A model generated the notes under the pieces. That model saw only the letters and a program-made list of their open reading frames with translations. It was not told the DNA's origin and made no database searches. This document shows, piece by piece, positions 33,293 through 43,470 of a stretch of 64,000 nt of DNA. Position numbers and translations under genes: made by a program. This DNA is from Astrothelium macrocarpum (taxonomy: Eukaryota > Ascomycota > Dothideomycetes > Trypetheliales > Trypetheliaceae). Location of the stretch: assembly GCA_021030915.1 (NCBI GenBank), contig JAGEMR010000025.1:186001-250000 (forward strand), given 5' to 3'. Position 1 is the first letter of the stretch. The number at the start of each line of letters is the position of its first letter.

Positions 33293-35291
33293 TTACGAAA
33301 AATCCTCTCTCCCATCCAACTCCACATCCTCAAACCCCCCCGGCATCCCCCTCTCCTTCTCCTTCTCCTTCTCCTTCCCCTCCCGCTTCTCATCCCCCTC
33401 CTTCTCACCCCCCTCCACCTCCACTTCCTCCTCCTTCTTGTCCTCCACCTCCCCATTCGCCGAATCCACCCGCGACTCGCCACTCTCCGCATCCGCACTG
33501 CCCTTCCTCTCCGCCCACCCCTCCCCACTCCTCCTCGACACGGCCGATACGGGACTCGCAGCCGCCTCGCCGTCCTTCGGCGCAGCGTTAATCACCAACG
33601 GCCCCGTCCCGCGTCTCCCGGGGTTCCGCGGCGGCAGCGCGGGTGGCGCGCCTCGGGGTGGAACGGTGACGAGTCGCGCTTTGGTCAGCACGGGCGACTT
33701 GGCGATGCGTTGGGGTGAGGCGGCGGCGGTGGCGGCGTGTACTTCGTGGATGGTGGGGATGTCGTCGTCGTCGGTGGGGTCTTCGGGTGGGGGGGAGTAT
33801 GGGGATGAGGGGGTGTGGGAGGCGGCATGTGGTGGTGGTGGTGGTGGCGTGGCTGGCGAGGCTGTAGTGGTGTTGGTGGTGGCGTTGGCGGTGGTGGTGG
33901 TAGCAGTGGTGGGGGGAAGATCGTCTTCGGGGACGTCGCCGAGACTGGGCTGGCGGGATTGGCGGTGGGGACTGGTGCGTTTGGGGCTGTCGATTTTGGG
34001 GGGTGCGTCGTCACCATATTCGGTTTGCGTGGCGGAGTCGACGGTCGGCGTGCGGTGTTCGTTGTTGCTGAGCGTGCTCGTGCGCCAGCTGCTACGGCGG
34101 CTGAGACTGTGGTTACTGTCCATGCTACGGCGGTTAAAGGCCGAGTAGATGGGACTGGAGGGGTTGGGTTTGAATTCGAAATCTTCGACAGAGGCGCGAG
34201 CTCTGGTGGTGGCTTCTCTGATTTCTAGGCCTGCTTCTCGAAGTGCTTTGACGCCAAAGGGATCGGGGTCCTCCTTATCCGGGATGCCAAATATGTGGCC
34301 ATTGCCTTCTTCTTTGACCTCGTAGTCCCCTGGCGGTGGTTCACTTGGAACAAGACTCGCATCAAAGTCTCCCCCCTCGGCTGCTTTGAGAGTCTCCATG
34401 AGCGTTCTCACCTCGTATGGTGGATGTCGTACTTTTCCCGCCAGAATATCTGCGCAAGGTAAGCGCTGAAGATAGAATCTTTCATTTTCGTCTGTTCTTT
34501 CAACAACAATGGAACCGTCAACCTGAACACCGGCATAGAAACCTCTTGACTTTAGGTATGTAAAGACCGGAGCTTGTCTTTTATGGAGTTCTGTCTCCAG
34601 AACGCCGCCAGCGCCCACGGGTCCGGCAACGGCACTAACTTCGCCACCAAGCGTGCAGCGTAGTTTTGAAAAGGCTTCCAAAGCTTTGTATGTGTTGATG
34701 ACTATGACACAATCATAAATATCGACACCGACTAGGAAGCCTACACCTGCAGTGTGGAGCAATATGCCGGAAGGTGGAGACCAGGTACCGTCTTCTTTTC
34801 TTCCAACCAAGACACCACTGCCACCAGCACCAGACATCCATAGCCCAGTGCGCATGGTGGTAAAGATTGCCAGACCTTTTGCATTGCGGATGACCTGTCC
34901 AGAATACATTAGCGAGGATTTTTTCAATTTTCAATATTCGTGCTAACCTCTGCCGGAATCTTTTTCAAGACGCGTTGTTTCTGGGTAGGACCATCCTGGG
35001 ACTTTATGCGCTCCGCACCATAGAAGCCATCCTCTGAGATTTTGGTCAATGCTGTCTGCTTGAAATGTTCAACATGGCTAATTGGGTCATCTTACTACAA
35101 AAACTACGCAAAATGCGAGCAGCCTTATCACTTTCCTTGTCCAAAGTTGTTGGCCAAAAAGCTTCGGAGCCCAGTTTGTTTGATAGTTTGTTGACTGGAG
35201 CACCGAGTTTGTCAGCCCAGCCCCATACCTTGTCGAATCCAGCTTTGCTTGTAGTCTTGGTCTTCTCCCATTTTGTTTGCTGGTAGGGCAT
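33293..35291 (-). CDS. SYLF (Ysc84/DUF500) lipid-binding domain protein with long acidic C-terminus
   Basis: Three exons, 35291-35096, 35033-34948 and 34894-33293, give 627 residues. The first about 280 residues form a SYLF domain: KAARILRSFCKDGFYG, KKIPAEVIRNAKGLAIFTTMRTG, WSPPSGILLHTAGVGFLVGVDIYDCVIVINT and SRGFYAGVQVDGSIVVERTDEN. SYLF proteins (yeast Ysc84/Lsb3) bind phosphoinositides and actin at endocytic patches. There is no SH3 domain as in Ysc84; instead the C-terminus has Thr/Ala and Pro runs and a highly charged Glu/Lys end. The second donor (GTTAGC) is slightly atypical but needed to keep the domain continuous. The start MPYQQTKWEKTK is the only one upstream of the domain. Confidence 0.88.
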
Positions 35292-36137
35292 TGTGAGCGG
35301 CGAGCGAAGCGGGGTACGTCACTCTCGATCTAGATCCCGAGGCATTAATGGAAAACGAAGGCGCGACGACAGGATTGAGGATAGATTCAGAAGAGGCTCA
35401 GGACATGGCCGAGGGAAGAGAGGAGGCGCAGCGTCCTGACAAGAAAAGAGTTTGGTGGTGGGATGAGAAATCACAGCCTCTTCAGCAGCACCTAATGCAG
35501 CGGAAGGCGCAGGAAAGCAGCCATGGGAAGCAGCTGACATCATGGCCAGGAACAGAAATGGATCCAACCTAACCGTTGCGCTGCGGCCAATACCTTCCCG
35601 ATGCCGCCGACCAGGCTTTGACTCGCTTGCCGGCTGGGCCGAACTGGATGATCACACAGTGATACACTAAGGTAGAGCAACGCGATTCTGGCTCTCCGTT
35701 CTTGGTAAGGTAGGTAATCGCCGAACAGCAGCACAGCAATTGAAACGAAACTGCAAACAAAGAAGCCAGGCTCTTGACTTGGTTTCGTTTCGTTTTATCA
35801 GTCTCCTCGCTTCGCTCCGTCTTGTCTTTCCTTACCTTATTTTGTTTTGCCTCGTGGTACCGAGCACCCTTGTTTGCCTAACCAATCTTCATTACGCGCG
35901 CCCACACCAAGACCGTCGAGCCTCGCCAAGACACGTCTTTAGCTGGGCTGATAAGAAACTAATGCAAGTCATGCATTTATCATACAAATCCATTTAATCA
36001 CTGGCTCCCTATGCAAACTACCTATCCTTATGCATGAGATATGCAAGCATCTACTCAACACTCCAGAAGATTCCACTCGCTCAGCTATCCTCCGCTTTCC
36101 CATCTCACTTGACAAGTCAAGTCAGTCACATGAAAGT
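35292..36137. other. Intergenic region between SYLF and MDR genes
   Basis: Upstream of the SYLF gene. Contains a pyrimidine-rich stretch near 35780-35860, as is common in fungal promoters. Short ORFs (35348-35572) look fortuitous. Confidence 0.5.
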
Positions 36138-37226
36138 TTAGAGACGCGACGAATCAGTAAAACTAACCTGCTCTAATGGAGCAATCTCCAGTATCGCTTT
36201 ACCAAAATTCTTGCCCTCAAACATACCCACGAGACCATCTGGCCCGTTTTCGATTCCCTTTGTCACACTCGTTGTTGCCTTGAAGCTCCCGTCTGCTATC
36301 CACTTTTGCACATTCTCTTGGTGCTTGGCAGCGTACGCGCGCATGTTCGGGTCGCCTACAATGAAGCCCTGCATCTTGAGCCGCTTTCCAACGATATTCA
36401 CGAGGTTGCGAATGGGATATCTCTCGTCGGGCTTGGCATTGTATTGTGAAATCATGCCACATGCAACGATCCTTCCGAATGGCTTCATTGCATCTATCGC
36501 TGCCTCCAACTGCTCGCCGCCAACGTTCTCATAATAAATGTCCAACCCATCTGGTGCCAATCTGCTCAAAGCATCTGCAGGTTTTTCCGTCTTATAGTTG
36601 AATCCTCCGTCGAAATTCAACTCTTTCACAATATACTCGAGTTTCTTATCATCTCCCACGCTGCCTATGACCTTCAAACCTTCATGCTTGGCCAGTTGTC
36701 CTACGAGTTGTCCAACAGCCCCACTAGCAGAGCTGATGAAGATTGTTTCTCCTTTTTTCGGCGCCCCAATCTCGTAGAATGAGCTGTATGCCGTGAGGCC
36801 TGGCATCCCCAATGCGCCAATGAAATTTTTGGGATCAATATGATAAGGATTGTTGAGCTTGGTCGCTGCTGCTACGGCATCTTTGTCCAAAAAGGAGTAT
36901 TCCTCCGCTCCACATTGCGCCTCTGTTATGACAACATCGCCAGCCTTGAACTTTTCCGTGCCAGACTTCACTACTGTGACAACTGCGCGATTGGTGATGG
37001 GTTTTCCGAGCGTGAAGGGAGGTGAGTACGATTTGATCTTGGCATCTCGCATGCGACCTCGTTGGTAGGGGTCGAACGAGATGTAGTGAACGCGGACAAT
37101 GATACCACCAGATGGGGCTGGAGTATTGTCGAGGTCAAATGGACGATCTTCTACAACAAGATGCTGGCCGAGTTTAGGAAATCCATCAGGTATTTGCTTG
37201 AAGATGATGCCCTTGTTAGAGACCAT
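36138..37226 (-). CDS. Zinc-less MDR reductase (PTGR / alkenal double-bond reductase family)
   Basis: Single open frame of 362 residues. The start block GIIFKQIPDGFPKLGQHL, the substrate-loop region FDPYQRGRMRD, the GALGMPGLTAYSSFYEIG block and the nucleotide motif SSASGAVGQLVGQLAKHEG (AxxGxxG type) are typical of the prostaglandin-reductase/leukotriene-dehydrogenase branch of medium-chain reductases; YYENVGGEQLEAAIDAMKPFGRIVACGMIS follows. Such enzymes use NADPH to reduce the double bond of alpha,beta-unsaturated aldehydes and ketones. The zinc-binding Cys/His pattern of alcohol dehydrogenases is absent. The end GKAILEIAPLEQ followed by a GTTAGT leaves room for a last short intron, so the final nine residues are uncertain. 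Confidence 0.88.
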   Translation of the reverse strand: MVSNKGIIFKQIPDGFPKLGQHLVVEDRPFDLDNTPAPSGGIIVRVHYISFDPYQRGRMRDAKIKSYSPPFTLGKPITNRAVVTVVKSGTEKFKAGDVVITEAQCGAEEYSFLDKDAVAAATKLNNPYHIDPKNFIGALGMPGLTAYSSFYEIGAPKKGETIFISSASGAVGQLVGQLAKHEGLKVIGSVGDDKKLEYIVKELNFDGGFNYKTEKPADALSRLAPDGLDIYYENVGGEQLEAAIDAMKPFGRIVACGMISQYNAKPDERYPIRNLVNIVGKRLKMQGFIVGDPNMRAYAAKHQENVQKWIADGSFKATTSVTKGIENGPDGLVGMFEGKNFGKAILEIAPLEQVSFTDSSRL

Positions 37227-38080
37227 GGTGGATGATGTTGTAGTGCTCCTAGAAATTCTTGAAGATTGAAAGAGTATACGGGAGAAATGGAGAGATGGGA
37301 GAGGATTGAAAATTGATCAAACGCTGACAGCTGGCTCTAGTTATATGAAAGGGCAAAATGATGGAATGTTGAAGAAAAAGATTACAAAACATTTCATCCT
37401 TTATCTCGGCATATTTTCTGGAGCATTAGAAATGATGCAATTCCAGGTAGTAACCCATGCCCATGTCCGAACCCGCCACGATGAACTTACGTGCGTACTG
37501 CAAGACACTTGTGAAGGCTCCTCGCTTAGACGCAATTGGAACACATGGTTCGGCATGGAATGGTTGCATGTTTGAATGACGGTGGGGTACGCATTTGGCT
37601 TGATTGCCGCGGCGTCGGTGATCGACTCCTTAAAGTGGGGGACGGGGAAATCCCTGAGCTGATGGTGCGAGATCTGTCTAGTCTCAGTATGATCGGTGAA
37701 AGGGATCAAGCCGTGCTCTACGCAGTATTCGTCCTGCGAATTATTTTGTTTTTTTAAAGCAGCCTCACAATACTTCACCTCACCATGTACTTATTTTGAA
37801 TCTTGCAAATTGTAGTTCCTGGATTCGGAGAACGTCATGGTGTCCAGGCTCCTGATAAACTATTCATATTCCGCTCCGTCCTCAAGAAACCAGTTTAACT
37901 CAACCACCGTGTCATACCAAATACTTTTCTACAGCAATAAATGTTCAGACTCTTTCGCAAGACGAAATATTGGTCAGTTTCTTCACGTATCAGAGAGAGT
38001 ATGTATTCCATACATGACTTTCCGAACCCGCTCTCTGACTTGGGAATATTTCTATAATTCAAGCTCCACAGTAAACGCTA
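37227..38080. other. Flank left of the DNA transposon
   Basis: Upstream region of the MDR reductase gene followed by moderately AT-rich DNA up to the transposon end. No gene supported. Confidence 0.5.
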
Positions 38081-38143
38081 TAGGAGTTTTGCCGGCAGCG
38101 TGCACGTGCCTGCAGCGTGCACGCTCACCACTATAAAAATCTA
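38081..38143 (+). repeat. Left terminal inverted repeat of the transposon
   Basis: 63 bases, GC-rich for the first 44. Contains the 12-base word GCAGCGTGCACG twice, separated by TGCCT, and two GTGCAC palindromes; this internal doubling could be a transposase-binding array. Confidence 0.9.
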
Positions 38144-38234
38144 CCATATTAAAGCATTTATTTCTCAACCAAATATAGATGCTTTTATTTTAAATTTAGA
38201 AAACTAATTGATAGTATCTGTGTGAAACGTTTCG

Positions 38235-40140
38235 TTATAGATCAAAGTCCTCTAGATGGCGTGGTCGCCTAATACTGCGCCCTGATTTGGTTTTTGTAAT
38301 TTCTATTACTTCTTGTCTTATAATAGCCTCAGATATCGAATTCAATGTCTCTGTTTTAATAATCTGTTTCTTCTTTCTTTTAGGCCTTTTTTCTGATATT
38401 TTAATTTCTAATAAGAATTGTGCCGTAGCTTCTTTCTGCTCTTTTTTCGCCTCCTGTGCAGTCTTTTGATCAGTCTCCTATTCTGCTTTTTCAAATTTCT
38501 TTCTTTTTCGTTTAATTTTTCGCTTTTGAAACTGTCGTTTTTTTAGTGCCTTTTTTATAGCACGCTGCTCAGATTATTGTTATTTATCAGTTTGTTGAAT
38601 CTATTCCGTCTGATCTTTTTGCTTCTGAAATTGTAAAACGCGTTCAATTTTTTTAGAACTGACCCAGATTATTTTCTCTTCGCCTTCAGCACCGATTTCT
38701 TCGATCAGAATCTTGCCATGAGACTTCCGTTTCTTCTGAATCTTGATATGCTCATTAGTCTATACGAATTGGTATTTTAAAATAGCATTTTCTGCGGCTA
38801 TTATCTTATATTTATGAAAAAGTTTTTTATTGACAATATCAGCTGTTTCTGTGCGAATAAATTGTCTTATTCTTCTTCAATCATTTTCAGAAATATCTGA
38901 AAATGACCCCCTTAAATTATTTGAGATAGGCCGATCTGATGGTATCAATTGATTGAATATAATTTCTAAATAAAACGGCATTAAATCTATTTTGGCCCAA
39001 TCATTCATAATATTGTGCTCATTAAAAACCTCAATAAAAGTAGATCAGAATAGATTAAAAAAATTTTTCTGAAATGAAATAACGTCTCCGCCGGTAATAT
39101 AAATCCAATCCTGCAATTTCTGTAAATATCGAATAATTAGGACGCCGAAAAGGCTAACATCAAAAGATTACAATCAATATATTGAATGAGGCGGAAAAAC
39201 GGCTATTAATATACGATTTTCAACACATCAATGAAAAAATTTCAGATTAAAATGACTGTTATAACCATCCAATCAAAGAAATCTCCAATATCTGCCGTTA
39301 TCAGCCTTTCTACGCGTTATTTTATTGAAAATATTGACAAATCATTCAAATACTAATTTTTCATTTATAAAACCGGAAATTGTGTTTATAAAATAACAAT
39401 TATATTCATCTGATTTAAAATTTTGAAATCATAAGATTTGGAGATTATCGTGACTTTAATAGATCAGATACAGTGATAAATAGATATCATTTATATAAAT
39501 GATAGTTATGAGAATAATCCACGATCTATTGCCTATCTATAATGAACCTTTGATCCGGCCTTATTTGAACATTGACACAGAAATAATATACTTTATTTTA
39601 TAAATATAACCTTACAGAAAGCCTTTTTTATCAATATTATAATGATTCTATAATAAAATATTATATTCGTCCAATTTTCGAACAAATTATCAATAATATT
39701 AGTATAAATATTAGAATAAATAATAAATTTATTAGATCATAATATTTTCTTAATTCAGACCAGTTATCTGACTTCTTTCGTACGATATCAAAGTCTATGA
39801 GATAGACTGACGCAATCTCATTCTTATAATTCTATTTAAAACGTTCAATCTAATGATTTCCAGGCCATATATCAGCTAAATCAGACGCAAATCTGCGAAC
39901 CATAGCCGGTGTAAGAGAAGTGCCAAAGGCAGAAAATCTATTTATCTCATTTATAAGAATCTTTGTTTATTTATTATTGAATAGATTTTTATTTTCGCGA
40001 TATTCATCTCTTGAGACAGTTTTGCCTCGCCAGCACCGCGACAACGTCGATCAATCGATTTCAAACTCTTTCGTAATTTTTATAAAATTAGAAACCTCTT
40101 GCGAGTTTAACGCTTCAATTGCGAGCTCAATTGCTTGCAT
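38235..40140 (-). pseudogene. Degenerate pogo-family transposase
   Basis: The minus strand still reads in pieces as a pogo-type transposase. From a Met at 40140, MQAIELAIEALNSQEV and STLSRCWRGKTVSRDE are the psq-type helix-turn-helix; ILINEINRFSAFGTSLTPAMVRRFA and DIWPGNHWIERF are the CENP-B/Tc5 DNA-binding part; SELRKYYDLI follows. The catalytic DDE core is full of stop codons and frameshifts. The C-terminal tail is lysine-rich coiled coil and ends SIRRPRHLEDFDL before a TAA at 38237-38235. Many stops are TAG/TAA where Gln codons CAG/CAA are expected, the C-to-T signature of RIP. No function can remain. Confidence 0.85.
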
Positions 40141-40170
40141 ATTGGTGGAGTTATAAGCAATTTAATATAA

Positions 40171-40233
40171 TAGATTTTGGCGGTGGTGTGCGTGCACGCT
40201 GCAGGCACGTGCACGCTGCCGGCAAAACTCCTA
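40171..40233 (-). repeat. Right terminal inverted repeat of the transposon
   Basis: Reverse complement of the left TIR, identical over the outer 44 bases, with a few transitions or transversions in the inner 19 bases. Confidence 0.9.
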
Positions 40234-40317
40234 GACCAAAGCGGTCATTTGACCGGAATAACGGTTGACTGAAACAGTCGCTGGACCGAAGCAACCACTC
40301 GACCGAAACCGGAAATA
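40234..40317. repeat. Five degenerate 16-17 bp units abutting the transposon
   Basis: Five consecutive units, each starting GACC or GACT (40234, 40251, 40267, 40284, 40301), share a GACCGAARC-like core. The array begins exactly at the outer edge of the right TIR; no counterpart is seen left of the element. It may be a small minisatellite at the insertion site. Confidence 0.6.
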
Positions 40318-40477
40318 CGCAACGCTAAGATCAATGACTTCACTACTCATAGCACATGGCTTGTAATAAAGAGGTCAATGCTATTTTCTGTTCATCTTAA
40401 AATTGACCCTGACGTTTAATATACACTAGAAAGGCTGTTTGATCCATGTTATACAGGAATCTGCACAGCTCAGTCTA

Positions 40478-41368
40478 ATGAGGATTTCAGCTGGTCTACT
40501 TGCCCTCTTTTCTGTCGCTGCCAGTTCTCCTACGACTAACCCCCCAACGCGAGTCCCCCCCTCCCCCCTCTCCTACACATCAAATCATATAATAACAACC
40601 AACCAAATACTCAGCAACCAAGACACTGCCCTTTCAGACCAACTCAAACCGCTATCTTCCAGCTCTAGGCCTGTTGATGACTGCGCAGAAGTGGAAAAGC
40701 GAGATCCAGGAAGGCCATACTACCCTGTAGCATCTTATTGTACTTCAAAGAAAGATTGGGCAATCATATGCTCGAAACCACGGAGAGATATAGTTTATTA
40801 TAGTAGAAACACGAACGATACAGGTACATGTCATTCTGGTGAAACATGTAGGGATGGTATTGTACACAATAATGTTCCGAGAGCTTTCTGTGTTCATGGG
40901 AATGCTGCTGTGACGCTTGCCTCCATATACTTTTCGAACGTCAATCGAATTGACGGAACAAACTCCGCTCGTCTCAATACACCGAGTCCCAATCAAGTTA
41001 GCGAACAAAAATCCAATCTAGTTAGTATGGCGGGAAATTATCGCTCCAGCGTATCGTCAATACGAGACTGGGGCGAGGGGGATTATCGCTACACTGTACT
41101 TCCACGTCCTGTATTTTCTGAATGGCTTACTTGTTTCGTCATTGGGGGATCGCCAAGTTTGCTTTTGGAGACTGAACACTTTCGAATAACAGCTCAAGAT
41201 AGTTTCGACAATGATCTTGGATACAAGGACTGTACGAACTGCAGTTGGGCGACCTACGACTACGGCAGAGTGCCGATATTTACAACACGTTTCGAAGTCG
41301 TGGTATTCCAACACGACCCACCTGTTTCTGAGGCTCCAACAGTACAATGTATTGATGGAGTAAATTGA
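40478..41368 (+). CDS. Secreted Cys-rich protein with propeptide and Kex2-type site, effector candidate
   Basis: From the ATG at 40478 the protein has 296 residues in one exon. MRISAGLLALFSVAASS is a signal peptide. A Pro/Ser/Thr-rich segment follows, ending in a dibasic VEKR at about residue 75, a typical Kex2 cleavage site, so a mature part starting DPGRPYYPVASYC is likely. The mature part has nine cysteines and several N-glycosylation sequons (NDT, NCS). I know no family for it; the spacing suggests a disulfide-stabilised extracellular domain. It starts about 245 bp from the transposon end, a setting common for rapidly evolving secreted proteins. The frame extends 39 bases upstream to a TTG; the ATG before the signal peptide is chosen. 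Confidence 0.7.
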   Translation: MRISAGLLALFSVAASSPTTNPPTRVPPSPLSYTSNHIITTNQILSNQDTALSDQLKPLSSSSRPVDDCAEVEKRDPGRPYYPVASYCTSKKDWAIICSKPRRDIVYYSRNTNDTGTCHSGETCRDGIVHNNVPRAFCVHGNAAVTLASIYFSNVNRIDGTNSARLNTPSPNQVSEQKSNLVSMAGNYRSSVSSIRDWGEGDYRYTVLPRPVFSEWLTCFVIGGSPSLLLETEHFRITAQDSFDNDLGYKDCTNCSWATYDYGRVPIFTTRFEVVVFQHDPPVSEAPTVQCIDGVN

Positions 41369-42316
41369 ATGAATTCTGAAGGCCTACAAGAAGGTGGTTA
41401 GGGGAGGAACAATGGAATGACGTGTGGTAGAGAGCTAGAACCAAGACTACACACTACATAATCATTCACATCCTATCACTCAAATCCACCAAGCTTTGCA
41501 ATAGCAAAACCAAACCATCGGGAACGTTCATAGAAGTACAAAATTTTTTGCATCAAGCAACAATGGAGCATGTTTTTCCCATAATGGCAGAGACTGCGAT
41601 GACCGGGTCTACATGAATTGATGTATCTCTACTTACAGAAGAATAATGAGAGAGGACTATCGTAAATAGCCTCGACCACGTGGACCAAGGTACTCTTGCC
41701 CTAATATCTCATACACTTAGAGAGCAGCCCAACTTTCATGTGGCTCTTGCGTGCCCTTTGTGACACGCAGATTGACAATTCCGACGTCGCGTCTTGATTG
41801 CTCATAGAGTGTGAAAACACCAGGACTGCATCGAATACGGAGATGAGCGGCGGAGCAACCCCTGATGCCCTCGAAATAGTGGGACAGGAAAAGACTGTTG
41901 AAAAGACGTGGATTTGGTCTATTACAATGCGCTACCTTTGATGGAAACTTTGACAGTGCTTACCTTCGTATCCTTATGGATGAACGTATATTAACCAGCC
42001 TACATTATTAAAGGCCTCTGGATCATGGGTGAGTTCAAGAAGGCATTAAGTCATCGTTGAGATCTTAAAGTTACCACGAAAAGCGCTGAAGCCATGCTAC
42101 AGCTGAACCAGCGAATTCTGAATTGAACTTTTGACAGACTTACGCGGAAATTTGGTTGTTGCTCTTGACTTGTGTGCTCCAAAACCTATGAAAGATTTGG
42201 TAGAGTCATCACCTCTGTGTCATTCATGGCTCAGCTTTTTGCGTTTTGGTCTCAGGCGTCATCCTTACAGCCCATGATACGAAAATTTGCACAATCATGA
42301 GTAGTCCGATGAAAAT
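41369..42316. other. Convergent intergenic region
   Basis: Between the ends of the secreted-protein gene and the MDR gene. No ORF of note and no repeat recognised. Confidence 0.5.
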
Positions 42317-43470
42317 CTAGTGGATTGATGAAATCACGAGTTTACCAATCACTCTCCCCTCCCATAAAGACTGCAATGCCTCCTCAGCTTTATCAAATGG
42401 GTAAATCGCATCTATGAGATCGCCGAGTTGCATTCCTGTAATCTCCAAAGCGGCGCAGAGGTCTTCCAGGTCGGATGTTGAGCCCGCATTGATGCCTCTA
42501 TCCTGAACTTTAGCAGTCTCAATGGCAAAAGTACCGTCGGATCTTGTCACCTTAATGTGATTCTTCTGTCGATGATCGTTGACACGAGATCATTCAAATC
42601 CATAGGATCCTGTTTACCGAGATACCCTACCTGACTGACTATACCGCCACGTCGTGTACACTTCAGGCTCTTGACCAATGATGAGGCACCACCATTTTCC
42701 ACAACCAAATCGACTCCAATACCGGCAGTAAGCTGGAGGACCTCCTCATGCCAGTTGGCAATCCTGGCATAATTTACTGTCTGAATCTCGGGTTGAGCAA
42801 AGAGCCTCCTCATCTTGGCAAGCTTTTCGTCACTCGATGACGTTAGTATAATCTTGAGACCCGAAGCACGAGCGAGCTTCAGCGCCCAGCTACTGACGCC
42901 CCCTGTGCCTAATAGATCATCATTTTTTCTGTATTGGGATAAATATTCTGTAGCACACGTACCTTGAATTAAGATAGTTTTACCGATGCCGATACCTTTG
43001 ATTGCGGCCCACGCAGTAACACCAGCACAAGGGATCAAGCAGGCACTCTCCCAGGAAAGGTAGCTTGGCAGCTTGCTTATCACTTGTTCATCAAAGACGA
43101 TGTAGTCTGCAAGAACACCATCCTCGTTCGCTGCAAGCCAAGATCGCCCTATCGATCGCTCCGTGAGATATTCAGTATCAACGATGGGAGCCACCCGGTC
43201 TCCAATCTGGAAGTGTTTTACATTGTCGCCAGTAGCAATAATTTCGCCTGCCGCATCGTTACAGATGATGCCCTTTGGTATCACAGGCCACGGATTGCCA
43301 CCATTTGCAATATTGGCATCTCGGTAGTTTAAAGACACGGCATGGACTTTGATAAGAACAGCAGTTGGAGCCAAGGGTAGTGGTAGAGCTTCTGTAACGA
43401 GCTTCAGCTTGGGTGTGCCTGGAGTAAAATCATCGGTCCTGCGCCAAGCTTGGCGTTCAGTCACAGCCAT
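42317..43470 (-). CDS. Zinc-less MDR oxidoreductase (quinone-reductase-like)
   Basis: Three exons, 43470-42963, 42908-42551 and 42497-42317, give 348 residues. Intron 1 is 54 nt and in frame, so the unspliced sequence stays open but carries an insert that splits the nucleotide-binding motif; splicing yields TILIQGTGGVSSWALKLA, a Rossmann GxGxxS/G loop. Intron 2 (donor AAG/GTGACA, acceptor GATAG) joins RITLR to GINAGSTSDLEDLCAAL, the order expected in the family. N-terminal VSLNYRDANIANG and ICNDAAGEIIATGDNV are typical MDR blocks; zinc-ligand cysteines are lacking. The end EEALQSLWEGRVIGKLVI is also canonical. Substrate unknown; probably an NAD(P)H-dependent reductase of small carbonyl or quinone compounds. 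Confidence 0.87.

Larger units (their letters stand above)
38081..40233 (-). mobile_element. Pogo/Fot1-type Tc1-mariner DNA transposon, RIP-degraded
   Basis: The 2153-bp element is bounded by 63-bp inverted repeats (38081-38143 and 40171-40233) starting TAGGAGTTTTGCCGGC. The first 44 bases are identical on both sides; only four or five differences occur beyond. The outer TA on each side fits the TA target-site duplication of Tc1/mariner. The interior is strikingly AT-rich and carries a transposase wreck on the minus strand. TIRs are GC-rich, so the composition changes abruptly at both inner TIR borders. The preserved TIRs could mean the copy was mobilised in trans after the body decayed. Confidence 0.88.

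Noticed and set aside
33129..34148. 339-codon plus-strand ORF
   Set aside because: Antisense to the SYLF gene's low-complexity C-terminus; Ser/Pro then Gly/Val runs.
39920..40156. 78-codon plus-strand ORF in the transposon
   Set aside because: Antisense of the transposase DNA-binding region.
38144..40170. AT-rich block as a centromere or gene desert
   Set aside because: Explained by a single transposon with paired TIRs and a recognisable transposase wreck.
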